Positions 25,611 to 34,941 are shown, counted from the first letter of the stretch. The stretch is DNA of 64,000 nucleotides from Chloroflexi bacterium HGW-Chloroflexi-10 (GCA_002840755.1 PHBZ01000001.1:248001-312000); one strand, 5' to 3'. A program made the numbers and translations. Notes: generated by a model from the sequence alone, not told the origin.

Positions 25611-28600
25611 ATGAGTGACGTGTTCCTTTCGTATTCCCGTAAAGATACCGAATTTGTTCATGAAATCTTTGAATCGTTTAGCGCACGCAATCGGGAAGCC
25701 TGGATCGATCTGCATGGTATTGAGTATTCATCCAAATGGTGGGAAGAGATCTGTGGCGGAATAGATAGCGCGGATAACTTTGTATTGTTTGTCAGCCAAA
25801 ATTCACTTGAATCACTGTTCTGTCATCGGGAGATTCAACATGCACTCAAGCACAATAAGCGGATCATCCCTTTCCTGTTTGGGCGGATAGATCAGCAGGC
25901 CATGTTCCAGGCGTGGAAAAACAGCCCGGATTTATCTAAATATGAACAACTTGCGCACGAGAACTGGGAGAGTATCCAGTCTATTCAATGGATTGATTAC
26001 ACTCAGATCAATGACGTTAACCTGGCTGTTGACGCGCTTCTGGCAACGGTGGATACCGATCCGGACCGTGTTAAGCTCCATACGCGTTTGCTGTTGCGCC
26101 TGCGCGATTGGGAGAACCAGGGCCAGAATCCAAGTGGGTTGTTGCGCGGGGATGAGTTGACGCAGTATGAGAAGTGGTTTAGCGAATCACATAAGAAAGA
26201 AACGCCTCCTTATCCAACGGATGGCCAGGAAGCGTATATTGGCGAAAGTCGTCGCGCTGAAAACGAAGCGGAGGCGAAAAGGCTCCAACGTGAGCGTCTG
26301 GTTAGCCGGTTCAAAACAGCATCTGCTGTTTTGGGAGGGTTCTTCATTCTGGCATTGATTGCTACGATCATAACAATCAGGTTTGCCAACAATGCAGTCG
26401 CTGCCCAGGAAGCCTCGATCGCCAGGGAAGGGCAGGCAAATACACAGGTCGCGCAGTCCAGGGTTACCTTACAGGCAGGGAGTACACTCATCGCCGACGG
26501 TAATATGCAGATAGCTGTCATTGGGCAAACCCTGACGCCTATTCCTCCCACATTGACCGCGGTCGCGCAGACTGTCGTTGCCGGTAGTTATATGATTGAA
26601 TCCCTCAAAAACTCAGCGTCAGCCAACGGCATCTTGCGAACCGAGGGTGGCAATGCCGAGACTGCTGCGCTATTAAGCATTCGGGTCTTGCGGAAGATCT
26701 ATCTGGAAAGTGCGGATGGTGCTTTGGTAGATGCGCTCAATCGCCTCAAGGTAGTTCCCCAGGAGTTCCAGGTTGAACAGGGTTTCGTACAAATCGTCAC
26801 ATTTTCTCCGGATGGAAAAACATTCTTATTGGGTATTAACGGCGCTGATAACCCCAATACGGGTGGTGCGGAGTTAAGAGACACGGCCAGCGGAAAAGTC
26901 ATCTGGACGCGCGCCATGCAGTCACCCAACATCAACAGTCTGGCCTTTTCTCAGGATGGAAAACTGGTTGTGGCGGCGGGCGGGGATCACACCGCGATAA
27001 TTTTGGATGCGGCCAATGGAACGACAGTCCGGGTCTTGCAGGGTCATGGCGATGCTGTAATGTGCGCCGTCTTTTCTCCCAACGGGAAGACAATCCTTAC
27101 GCTGGGGGGAGGCAATGACCGGACGGCTCGTCTGTGGGAGGTCGGGACGGGCAAGCAGATCTACTCCGTCACATCCGGTGGAGGCTTCTCCTCCCTCTTC
27201 TTTTTCCCGGATGGTCAGACCTTTTATGCAGCCGATAAAGTCTATAATGTCTCCGATGGACAGGTTAGCCAGGATAGTAGAGTGGGCGGGGGAACCCTGG
27301 CTATTTCACCGGACGGTAGAATCGCTGTTTCCGGGATTAACCCAACCGCCAGAATTTATGATACCAGCAGCGGGCAGGAAATCCGCTCTCTCTCCGGGCA
27401 TACCGATTCGGTTGTGAGTGCCGCGTTCTCAGGCGATGGTAAATGGTTGGTCACCGGGAGCTGGGACAACACAGCCCGGGTGTGGGAGGTCGCCACCGGT
27501 AAATCTATGCTTCTTCTTTCCGGTCGTGCTTTTTCGACGGGGGCAGTTGCTTTTTCTCCGGATGGAACGAAAGTGCTTACCGGTTCCAATACCGCACGTT
27601 TGTGGAGCATCACAATGGATAAGCAGCAGCAAACCATTTCTGCGCCGGCGGGCGTCACCACCTTTGCCCTTTCCCCGGATGGAAATACGATTCTGGTTGG
27701 CGATGTGGATGGCAACACGGGTTTGTGGGATCTGGGTACGGGGCAGCTGCTGCGCAATTTTTCAAATGGAGGTGCGAACATAACCTCCGTAGCGTTCTCG
27801 CCTGACGGCAGTCTGGTGGCAGTTCCTGCGCTTAATATAAACAGTGCTTCGGTTAAGTTGTATGATCCGTTGACCGGAGAACTCTTGAAGACATTCACTG
27901 CCGATTCTCTTCAACCGCAAATCGGGGTCCTTTCTTTTTCATCGGATAGCAAAATGATCTTCGTATCCTATTTTGACAGCACCGCGCGATTGTGGGACAT
28001 CGCCAGTGGTCAGCTATTGCGCCTATTCAATGGGAACGATCCGTTAAATCATGGTTCATTTACCTATTCACCCGATGGTAACCTGGTAACGCTCGCCAAT
28101 GGAAGTATCTGGTGGGATATATCCACTGGAGGGGAAATGGATTTTCCGGCCGAGATGAAGATAGGCCGGACCGTATTCTCAGGGGATGGAAGCCTGGTTG
28201 CCATCTCTGAAAATTTCCATACCATTGCTGTTTGGAATGTGTCGACCCGCCAAATCATCAATCGCTTTTCCGATCCCGGCGGCAATATGGCAATATCGCC
28301 TGATAACAGACTGCTGTTAACCAGCAGTGACAAAACGGCGCGCTTGTGGGATATTTCTACCGGGCAGCAGCTCCGTGTTTATAGCGGTCATACTGCTGTG
28401 ATTAGCAGTGTCTCGTTCACCCCGGATGGTAAAAGAATTGTCACAGGAAGCCTGGATAAGACCATCCGCACCTGGATTACCGATTACAATGACTTGTTGT
28501 CTTATGCCTGTTCACGGGTTGTAATTGACCTGAATTCAGGGGATCGATCCTTCTACGAAGTTTCGGACCAGGAACCGACCTGCCCGCAGTTTGGCGATCA

Positions 28601-28697
28601 ATCTCAACCTTTATTGCCGACCACAACACCCATGCCGACCCGTACACCACAGCCAGCCTGGACACCCATCCCAACACCAACCGCAGACGGTTCCTGA
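25611..28697 (+). CDS. Transmembrane TIR-WD40 receptor-like protein
   Basis: 1028 residues. Residues 1-150 are a TIR domain: MSDVFLSYSRKD is box 1, and SLFCHRE places Glu74 where TIR NADases carry their catalytic Glu. One membrane helix lies near 236-257 (VLGGFFILALIATIITIR). A linker follows, then about fourteen WD40 blades (VAFSPDGSLVAVP, TARLWDISTGQQLRVYSGH and others), and a Pro/Thr-rich tail ending TPIPTPTADGS. With the usual charge rule the TIR is cytoplasmic and the propeller outside. Bacterial TIR domains often cleave NAD+ or make cyclic-ADP-ribose signals; the WD40 part would sense or oligomerise. Single gene with its own hairpin terminator; ATG start as usual, though the ribosome binding site is weak. 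NADase activity and defence are inferences. Confidence 0.82.
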   Translation: MSDVFLSYSRKDTEFVHEIFESFSARNREAWIDLHGIEYSSKWWEEICGGIDSADNFVLFVSQNSLESLFCHREIQHALKHNKRIIPFLFGRIDQQAMFQAWKNSPDLSKYEQLAHENWESIQSIQWIDYTQINDVNLAVDALLATVDTDPDRVKLHTRLLLRLRDWENQGQNPSGLLRGDELTQYEKWFSESHKKETPPYPTDGQEAYIGESRRAENEAEAKRLQRERLVSRFKTASAVLGGFFILALIATIITIRFANNAVAAQEASIAREGQANTQVAQSRVTLQAGSTLIADGNMQIAVIGQTLTPIPPTLTAVAQTVVAGSYMIESLKNSASANGILRTEGGNAETAALLSIRVLRKIYLESADGALVDALNRLKVVPQEFQVEQGFVQIVTFSPDGKTFLLGINGADNPNTGGAELRDTASGKVIWTRAMQSPNINSLAFSQDGKLVVAAGGDHTAIILDAANGTTVRVLQGHGDAVMCAVFSPNGKTILTLGGGNDRTARLWEVGTGKQIYSVTSGGGFSSLFFFPDGQTFYAADKVYNVSDGQVSQDSRVGGGTLAISPDGRIAVSGINPTARIYDTSSGQEIRSLSGHTDSVVSAAFSGDGKWLVTGSWDNTARVWEVATGKSMLLLSGRAFSTGAVAFSPDGTKVLTGSNTARLWSITMDKQQQTISAPAGVTTFALSPDGNTILVGDVDGNTGLWDLGTGQLLRNFSNGGANITSVAFSPDGSLVAVPALNINSASVKLYDPLTGELLKTFTADSLQPQIGVLSFSSDSKMIFVSYFDSTARLWDIASGQLLRLFNGNDPLNHGSFTYSPDGNLVTLANGSIWWDISTGGEMDFPAEMKIGRTVFSGDGSLVAISENFHTIAVWNVSTRQIINRFSDPGGNMAISPDNRLLLTSSDKTARLWDISTGQQLRVYSGHTAVISSVSFTPDGKRIVTGSLDKTIRTWITDYNDLLSYACSRVVIDLNSGDRSFYEVSDQEPTCPQFGDQSQPLLPTTTPMPTRTPQPAWTPIPTPTADGS

Positions 28698-28711
28698 CCT
28701 GATTCATTATT

Positions 28712-28752
28712 GGTTCAGGCTGTTCTCTTTTAACAGCTTGAACCATTTTTTT
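28712..28752 (+). terminator. Terminator of the TIR-WD40 gene
   Basis: GGTTCAGGCTGTT (28712-28724) pairs with AACAGCTTGAACC (28732-28744) except for one G-T position, followed by a run of seven T. It sits 15 bases after the stop codon. Confidence 0.92.
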
Positions 28753-28810
28753 GCCTGATTAGGCTATGTTTCACAATACGGTTTCAAGCCGGTCTTCAAT
28801 TCTACCCACT

Positions 28811-28859
28811 GCGTTTATGTTTTTGGCTGCGGCCTATTAAACCCCTCCTCCAGGCGGGG
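28811..28859 (+). pseudogene. Tail fragment of a second CPBP-like gene
   Basis: The end of the CPBP-like frame, stop codon and hairpin of 25314-25362 recur here without the rest of a gene. It is a relic of a duplicated gene, or the second end of an insertion that placed the TIR-WD40 gene. Confidence 0.78.
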
Positions 28860-28967
28860 TTGGAACCCTGCTGGGGGAGCATGTGCGCCTCCATTCTTTA
28901 AGTTATCCTATTCCTTGGAAAATGGGATTAATCCGCTTTTCCCCAATCTTATTTCAAGGAAAAAACA

Positions 28968-29729
28968 ATGATCGAAACACAATTCTTAACCCGTAAATTT
29001 GGCAGCCATACGGCTGTCGATAACCTTAACCTCCTGGTTCAACCGGGAGAGTTGTTCGGCTTCCTCGGGCCCAATGGCGCCGGTAAAACCACTACCATTC
29101 GCATGTTGATTGGTCTTCTCCAACCAACCAGCGGTACGGCACGCATAGCCAACCTGGACCTGAAAGCCCATTCCCGTGAGATCAAGCGGCTGGTCGGTTT
29201 CATGTCCGAAGAGACCCTCTTCTATGAAAAGCTGAGCGGTGAGGAGTTTTTGCGTTTCATCGGTGGGTTGTACGGCCTGTCGGATCGCGAGGTCTCCGCT
29301 CGTGGACGCGAATTCCTGCGCCAGTTGGACATGCAAGATAAAGCCGCCAGTCCGATCCAGAGCTATTCCCATGGCATGCGCCAGAAGTTAGCCTTCTGTG
29401 CTGCCATGCTCCATCAGCCTTCCGTCCTGCTGCTGGATGAACCCTTCTCCGGCCTCGATCCACGCGGCGCGCGCCTGATGAAGGATATGCTGCGCGACTT
29501 TTGCCGCAAAGGCGGCACTGTGCTGCTTTCCACGCATACATTGGAAATTGCCGAACGCATCTGCGATCGGGTAGGAATTTTGAACCGCGGTCGCTTGATT
29601 GCCACGGGCAGTATCCAGGATCTGCGTGGGCAGGCGCACACGGATGAAGCCGCCACATTGGAGGATCTTTTCCTGCAGTTGACCGGTGGGCGTGAAGTGG
29701 CCGAAATGGTCGCCACCCTGGGAGAATAG
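28968..29729 (+). CDS. ABC transporter ATP-binding protein
   Basis: 253 residues. Walker A GPNGAGKTT (34-42), ABC signature SHGMRQKL, Walker B VLLLDEPF and an H-loop LLSTHTLEIAERICD are all intact. The order and length fit ABC-2-type exporters (CcmA/YadG-like ATPases). It starts an operon with the membrane protein 5 bases after its stop and the histidine kinase/response regulator pair behind, so a regulated exporter is expected. The substrate is unknown; lipids, antibiotics or peptides are usual. Confidence 0.93.
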   Translation: MIETQFLTRKFGSHTAVDNLNLLVQPGELFGFLGPNGAGKTTTIRMLIGLLQPTSGTARIANLDLKAHSREIKRLVGFMSEETLFYEKLSGEEFLRFIGGLYGLSDREVSARGREFLRQLDMQDKAASPIQSYSHGMRQKLAFCAAMLHQPSVLLLDEPFSGLDPRGARLMKDMLRDFCRKGGTVLLSTHTLEIAERICDRVGILNRGRLIATGSIQDLRGQAHTDEAATLEDLFLQLTGGREVAEMVATLGE

Positions 29730-29734
29730 GAGCC

Positions 29735-31378
29735 ATGATGGTGCGCAATATTCTATCTATTCGTGTATTGCTGCTTGTCAAACAGTTCCGTGGTTTTTCC
29801 CGTCGGGAAAATATCATTAATATCGGTTTTTTGGTTCTCCTTCTGGGTGGCGTTGGTTATGGTCTGGCTTGGCTGGGCAAGCGCTTTGCCGAACCGGGTG
29901 GCGAAGGCATGTTGGCCGCATTGTTGCCTACCCTGTTGATGAGTTTACTCTTCTTTACGCTCATTCAACTGGCCGATACGCTGCACCAGTTATTTTTGGC
30001 GCCGGATTTACAATGGCTCCTCCGCGCGCCGCTGACGCATTCAGCCATTTTTCTGGCTAAGGTGATTGAGTGTACTTTTTCCCTGTGGCTGCCGGCCCTC
30101 ATCATGACGGCGCTGTTGCTTACATTGGGGGTCGCCCAGTCTGCGCCGCTGCTGTATTTTCCGCTGATCCTGGTCGCTATTCTGAGCCTGGTATTGGGTG
30201 TGACTGCACTGGGTATGCTGCTCGTCTTTCTGTTGGGTGGTCTGTTTCCGCCGAAAAGGCTGCGTGAGCTGCTCCCGATTGGTTTTGCATTCGCCAGTAT
30301 TGGCGGCATCCTTGGTCAGCAATGGATGTTGGAACGTCTGGCTACCTGGAGCATAGCGCTAAAAGTGATGCTAACCGCTTTGCTGGACACCACCCAGATG
30401 TTCTGGTTAACCATGATTCTTGTGGTGTGTGCTGTGTTGGTCTGTGGCCTTACCTATGTAGCCTTCCGTGGGTTCTATTTTCCCCTATTCAGCCGGCTGC
30501 AAGTGGTGGATTCCCCAATGCGACTGGGGCGCAGAAACGGCAAGCTGAATGGCAGTGCGAATGCCCATGCGCGTTCTTCCGCCGGGTTCTTTGCAGCTTT
30601 TCCCGCATCCGCTCGTTTTATGCTGGAGAAAGAATGGTTTGCCCTGACGCGTGAACCGCGTCAGATGAGCAACCTGGTTGTCATTCCATTACTGACTGTG
30701 GTCATGCTCCTGCCTATGTTGCGCATGGAAGGGCCGCTTCGTCCATTACTCTTCTGGTTGATTATGGTTTACAGCGGCATGTTTGGAATTAATTCCGCGG
30801 AAGGGCAGGCCCTCTCTTCGTTTGCCCTGGAAGGACGCCGCTTTGTTTTCTACCGCGTTGCGCCGGTTAATCTTTCCGCTGTGATGTGGAGTAAGTACTG
30901 GATCAGTTGGCTGCCCGCGGCAGTGCCCTGGGTCCTGGTATTGGCCCTGGGTGGCTGGCTTTTGGGTTTTCCGCTTTGGCAAACAGGCACACTGGTCGCA
31001 TTCATGCTGCTCTTATTGGCCGGTACGGCTGCGGTTTGTATTCCAATCAGCGCACAGGAAGCCGATCTTTCTGCGGAATCAACCAACCCAAAAATGAGCG
31101 GTCCGGCTCCTTGGATTGCACTGGGCCTTGGTCTGACCTGGATGCTGTTGCTGTTGGTAATCGTTATTGGTGTTTTCTTTCAATGGGCAGGTGAAAGTGA
31201 ACTTGTAGTGGCTGTGTATAGCATCGCTCGTGCTGTGCCTTTGATCAGTCCTTTATTTCCTGCCAATGGGCTGGTATATCTGGTTGTTGGGTTTATCGGT
31301 GTATTAATTTTTGGATTAATCTTGAGGCGCATGTGGTTAGCGGCAATTCACCGTTTGGAAAACTGGGAAATGGCTTAA
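29735..31378 (+). CDS. ABC-2-type exporter membrane subunit
   Basis: 547 residues with twelve or so hydrophobic segments in two blocks separated by a soluble stretch around residues 245-300 (basic and Ser-rich). It matches large ABC-2 permeases that pair with a single ATPase. AGGAG lies just before ATG-ATG at 29735. It belongs to the 28968-33535 operon. No known substrate-binding protein is present, so export is more likely than import. Confidence 0.82.
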   Translation: MMVRNILSIRVLLLVKQFRGFSRRENIINIGFLVLLLGGVGYGLAWLGKRFAEPGGEGMLAALLPTLLMSLLFFTLIQLADTLHQLFLAPDLQWLLRAPLTHSAIFLAKVIECTFSLWLPALIMTALLLTLGVAQSAPLLYFPLILVAILSLVLGVTALGMLLVFLLGGLFPPKRLRELLPIGFAFASIGGILGQQWMLERLATWSIALKVMLTALLDTTQMFWLTMILVVCAVLVCGLTYVAFRGFYFPLFSRLQVVDSPMRLGRRNGKLNGSANAHARSSAGFFAAFPASARFMLEKEWFALTREPRQMSNLVVIPLLTVVMLLPMLRMEGPLRPLLFWLIMVYSGMFGINSAEGQALSSFALEGRRFVFYRVAPVNLSAVMWSKYWISWLPAAVPWVLVLALGGWLLGFPLWQTGTLVAFMLLLLAGTAAVCIPISAQEADLSAESTNPKMSGPAPWIALGLGLTWMLLLLVIVIGVFFQWAGESELVVAVYSIARAVPLISPLFPANGLVYLVVGFIGVLIFGLILRRMWLAAIHRLENWEMA

Positions 31379-31389
31379 AATAATAGCAG

Positions 31390-32868
31390 ATGAAAAATAC
31401 CCTCGGCCCTTTTCAACGTTTGCAGTGGAAGCTGACTCTCTCGTATACCCTGGTGACGGTGGTCACGATCTTTGTGTTGACGTCAATCATGATGGTGGTG
31501 ACCAATCAGTTCAATGCCAGTTCAGACCAGTTTGGTGTAACTCTGGCGCTGGCTTTACAGGACTCAACGCTGCAAATTGCGGAAATTTTCCAGGCGCCTA
31601 TCCGGGATGAAGAATTGCAAAAGTGGGTGGATAAGAGCGTTATAGGTAATTCTGTTCTGCTGAATAATTTGGATATCGCTGATGGCAATGGCATTTCCTT
31701 TGTCACCGTTAGTTCTCAGGAAACACTGTTAGCGATTGTTGATAGCGATGGACAGACATTGGCAGCCAATCACCCGGAGCTTGAACTGCGTGGAAAACGC
31801 TTGTCCAATGCGCTGACACCTCGCTCAGTGGAACTCCTGCAGACTGCGCTGAATTCCGGATCAGCCCAGCGCCTGTGGTATCGCGAAGCGCATCAGATTT
31901 TCGCAGCGGCGCCTATTTTGGGCGCGGATGGGCGCGTGCTCGGAGCCGTTTTTATGCGTTTTGTGCAGGCCAGCCAGCTTACCTTGCTCGGTATTAGTTT
32001 GCTTTCAATCCTCCCTGTGATGCTGCTGGTGACAATTGGCGCCGGTATAATTGGCACCTTGTTTGGCGCATTGAATGCGCGCAACTTAACCCGTCGTCTC
32101 GTCGCGATTGCACAGGCTACAAAGGCCTGGGGTATGGGTGACTTTTCAACCCGAATTAAGAAGACAGCACCCGATGAGATCAGCCAGCTTGCCAATGAAC
32201 TAAACCACATGGCGGATGATCTGCAAACCCTGGTGCAAACGCGGGAAGATCTGGCGGCAGCCGAAGAACGCAACCGCCTGTCGCGTGACCTGCACGACAG
32301 TGTTAAGCAGCAGGTGTTTGCGATTCGGATGAACCTGGGCGTGGTGAAAACCCTCTGGAATCGCCAGCCTGCCGAAGCGCTGGATCACCTGGAGAAAGCT
32401 GTTGAACTGGTGGGGCAGGCGCAGCATGAACTGAGTGCCCTGATCCGCACGCTGCGTCCCGCTCAATTGGAAGAATTGGGATTGGCCGCGGCTTTGCGTG
32501 AAATTGCCGAAGGTTGGCAGGGGCAGAGCGGTATGGCCATCCGCTGCCAGGTTCAAGAGAGGCTGTCTTTGACGAAAGCGACGGAAAGCGCGCTATACCG
32601 CATTGCGCAGGAAGCGCTAGCCAATGCTGCCCGCCACAGCCGGGCAAATTTGGTCGAATTATCGCTTACGGCCAATTCAGGCGAAGCTTGCCTGCAAATC
32701 CGGGATGATGGACATGGTTTTGATCCTATGGCGGCTACACAGGGGTTGGGGTTGCATTCCATGCGTGAACGCGCTCAGGCATTGGGTGGAAGTTTCCATA
32801 TCGAGAGCGGCCCGAAAGGCACCTTACTCGAGGTAATTTTGCCGGAAAAGGAAAAAACCAATGAGTGA
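31390..32868 (+). CDS. NarL-type sensor histidine kinase (HisKA_3)
   Basis: 492 residues. The first hydrophobic segment is near 17-38, a ~170-residue extracytoplasmic domain follows, the second segment is near 200-225, then a HAMP-like linker. LSRDLHDSVKQQ carries the phospho-accepting His302 of the HisKA_3 type; N box ANAARHSRAN, G1 DDGHGF and G2 GLGLHSMRERA complete the ATPase. It starts 11 bases after the exporter gene and overlaps its response regulator by 8 bases. A kinase coupled to an ABC exporter in this way commonly senses the drug or envelope stress that the exporter relieves. Confidence 0.94.
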   Translation: MKNTLGPFQRLQWKLTLSYTLVTVVTIFVLTSIMMVVTNQFNASSDQFGVTLALALQDSTLQIAEIFQAPIRDEELQKWVDKSVIGNSVLLNNLDIADGNGISFVTVSSQETLLAIVDSDGQTLAANHPELELRGKRLSNALTPRSVELLQTALNSGSAQRLWYREAHQIFAAAPILGADGRVLGAVFMRFVQASQLTLLGISLLSILPVMLLVTIGAGIIGTLFGALNARNLTRRLVAIAQATKAWGMGDFSTRIKKTAPDEISQLANELNHMADDLQTLVQTREDLAAAEERNRLSRDLHDSVKQQVFAIRMNLGVVKTLWNRQPAEALDHLEKAVELVGQAQHELSALIRTLRPAQLEELGLAAALREIAEGWQGQSGMAIRCQVQERLSLTKATESALYRIAQEALANAARHSRANLVELSLTANSGEACLQIRDDGHGFDPMAATQGLGLHSMRERAQALGGSFHIESGPKGTLLEVILPEKEKTNE

Positions 32869-33535
32869 TACCCAAAAAAGTACTAATCCCATCTCAATTT
32901 TGCTGGTGGATGATCATGCGGTGGTGCGTTATGGGTTGAAGGCCTACCTGAATGCTCAACCGGATTTTGTTGTCTGTGGTGAAGCCGGGTCAGGCGTCGA
33001 AGCAGTGCGCCTGGCGGAAGAATTGGCACCGGATGTGGTTTTGATGGATTTGTCCATGCCCGGTATGGATGGCATTGAAGCCACAGCCCGTATTCGCCGC
33101 ATCAGCCCGCATTCGCAGGTGGTGGTGCTCACCTCCTTCCATGCCGATGCGCATATTTTTCCGGCAATCAAAGCCGGCGCACTTTCCTACTTACTCAAAG
33201 AAGCCGGGCCGGAAGAGGTAGCCGAGGCAATTTTGGCAGCCGCGCGTGGGGAGGCAATTCTCCACCCGCAAGTCGCCGCCCGCCTGGTCCAGGAAATGCG
33301 CGGTACCCGTGGGCAATCAATCAATCCCTTTACCGGGTTAAGCGAACGTGAGCAGGAAGTACTCCACATGCTGGCCGAGGGCCTCAGCAATAAGGAGATC
33401 GCCGAGAAGCTGGTATTGAGCGACAAAACCGTCAAAGGTCATGTCAGCAATATCCTCGGCAAACTCCACCTGGCCGACCGCACCCAGGCCGCCGTTTATG
33501 CCTGGCGTGAGGGGATGATAAGGCGCGAAGAATAG
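32861..33535 (+). CDS. LuxR/NarL-family response regulator
   Basis: 224 residues. The receiver domain has the acidic pair DDH near 17-19, phospho-acceptor Asp63 (LMDLSMPG), Thr in LTSF, and Lys in LLKEAG. A LuxR-type HTH follows: GLSEREQEVLHMLAEGLSNK, then IAEKLVLSDKTVKGHVSNIL. Its ATG overlaps the kinase stop, implying coupled translation. It should be phosphorylated by that kinase and activate the operon or a distant regulon. Confidence 0.95.
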   Translation: MSDTQKSTNPISILLVDDHAVVRYGLKAYLNAQPDFVVCGEAGSGVEAVRLAEELAPDVVLMDLSMPGMDGIEATARIRRISPHSQVVVLTSFHADAHIFPAIKAGALSYLLKEAGPEEVAEAILAAARGEAILHPQVAARLVQEMRGTRGQSINPFTGLSEREQEVLHMLAEGLSNKEIAEKLVLSDKTVKGHVSNILGKLHLADRTQAAVYAWREGMIRREE

Positions 33536-33566
33536 ATATAAATCAAAATGGCACTAACCGCAACAA

Positions 33567-33595
33567 TTGAAATTTTGGGACTGATTCTGTAAAAT
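33567..33595 (+). promoter_or_regulatory. Promoter of the four-helix membrane protein gene
   Basis: TTGAAA (33567-33572), exactly 17 bases, then TAAAAT (33590-33595). It gives the next gene its own promoter separate from the ABC-kinase operon. Confidence 0.72.
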
Positions 33596-33667
33596 TCAGA
33601 TCAGTAATGATTTTGAATGATTAAATAATATCTGGCAGCCTGGTAACAAAAATAAAAAGAGGTTATC

Positions 33668-34123
33668 TTGAATAGAATATTGGCTATTTTATTACCCGCA
33701 AAAATCGACAACACAATCCATGGAATGAAATTACCATATTATGTTTTTGCCATTTATGCTGTTCTCAGTGCTGTTCGCAGTGTTATTCACCTGCTTGCTC
33801 CGGATGGCGGCGCAGGTAGCATTGCCGGGATGGATCTCTCAGTGGCCGGTGCGGATGGAATTATCTTTGCCTTTGCACTGTGGGGCAGTTCACAATTGTT
33901 ATTTGCTATCATTCAGTTGTTGGTCGTCTTACGTTACCGTTCTCTGGTGCCGTTGATGTACCTGATGCTTATCCTGGAAGTTCTGTTGCGCCAATTGGTT
34001 GGCATGATGAAGCCGGTGACCTTTGCCCACACGCCACCCGGTGCAATTGGTAATCAGCTCGTTCTACCGCTGGCTGTGTTGATGTTGGTATTGGCGCTAT
34101 GGCAAACTGAGAAAAATAAATAA
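33668..34123 (+). CDS. Small membrane protein, unknown function
   Basis: 151 residues, four hydrophobic segments (LPYYVFAIYAVLSAVRSVIH first). It begins at a TTG with AGAGG about 5 bases upstream; the next in-frame ATG is at 33725. No family is recognised. It lies between an exporter operon and a convergent ABC system and has its own promoter, so it is not clearly part of either. Confidence 0.68.
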   Translation: MNRILAILLPAKIDNTIHGMKLPYYVFAIYAVLSAVRSVIHLLAPDGGAGSIAGMDLSVAGADGIIFAFALWGSSQLLFAIIQLLVVLRYRSLVPLMYLMLILEVLLRQLVGMMKPVTFAHTPPGAIGNQLVLPLAVLMLVLALWQTEKNK

Positions 34124-34173
34124 ATCACAGAAAATATTTGCCTGAATAAATTTTTTAAGCATCCATTGTATGA

Positions 34174-34938
34174 TCAGAATTTCATTTTGGCTAACAGCGC
34201 GGTGAGATGTTCTTCGCGGGCTTTGAGATCGTCTTTAGTTTCATCGTATGCGCCAGCCAAATACTCTCCGGCAATCTTCCCATCGAACATGAACAGCACC
34301 CGTTCGGTTTTGGCGGCCACTTTAACATCATGCGTAACCAACAGAATCGTCGTGCCAGTCCGGTGAATCTCGCTCAGCAGTCTCATAATTTCATTGGCAG
34401 ATTTTGAATTCAAAGCACCGGTCGGCTCGTCTCCGAAAATAATTTTCGGATTGCTCATCAGTGCCCGGCATATTCCTGCACGTTGAAGCTGTCCTCCCGA
34501 AGCCTGTGTAATATTGCGTTTTTCCAGTTCCGTAATGCCCGCCTTTTCCATAAGTGTCCTTGCTTTTTCAGTAATCTTTGCGGCATTTTCTCTGTTGTTG
34601 TGCATGGACGGCAGAATGATGTTGTCGAGGATATTAAGGTTTTTTAGCAAAGTTGGCTGCTGAAAAATAAAACCCATTTTTGTTCTGCGTATGTCGGCAA
34701 GCTCATTTTCTCTGAGTGTTGATAAATCCTTGTCATCAAAAGCGACCTTTCCCTCGTCAACGCCGTCCATTCCGCTCAGCACAAACATCAGTGTCGATTT
34801 TCCCGAGCCGGAAGGTCCCATAATCGTTACAAACTCGCCCTCGTTGATTTCAACCGAAACGCCGTCGAGAACGTTGCGCTTTTCATCACCCTCGCCGAAA
34901 GACTTTACGATATTCTCACAGGCAATAATCTTCTTCAT
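34174..34938 (-). CDS. MacB/LolD-type ABC ATPase
   Basis: 254 residues. Walker A MGPSGSGKSTL, signature SGGQLQR, Walker B IIFGDEPTGALN and the H-loop LLVTHDVKV are intact; the GDEPTGALN form marks the MacB/BceA/LolD-like group, which works with FtsX-type permeases to move peptides or lipoproteins or to sense them. A ~30-residue charged tail (YDETKDDLKAREEHL) follows. Preceded by the permease gene with 3 bases between. The protein reads like clostridial homologues. Confidence 0.93.
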   Translation of the reverse strand: MKKIIACENIVKSFGEGDEKRNVLDGVSVEINEGEFVTIMGPSGSGKSTLMFVLSGMDGVDEGKVAFDDKDLSTLRENELADIRRTKMGFIFQQPTLLKNLNILDNIILPSMHNNRENAAKITEKARTLMEKAGITELEKRNITQASGGQLQRAGICRALMSNPKIIFGDEPTGALNSKSANEIMRLLSEIHRTGTTILLVTHDVKVAAKTERVLFMFDGKIAGEYLAGAYDETKDDLKAREEHLTALLAKMKF

Positions 34939-34941
34939 AAC

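Noticed and set aside
27356-27898. Minus-strand frame opposite the WD40 region
   Set aside because: A shadow of repeat codons in the TIR-WD40 gene.
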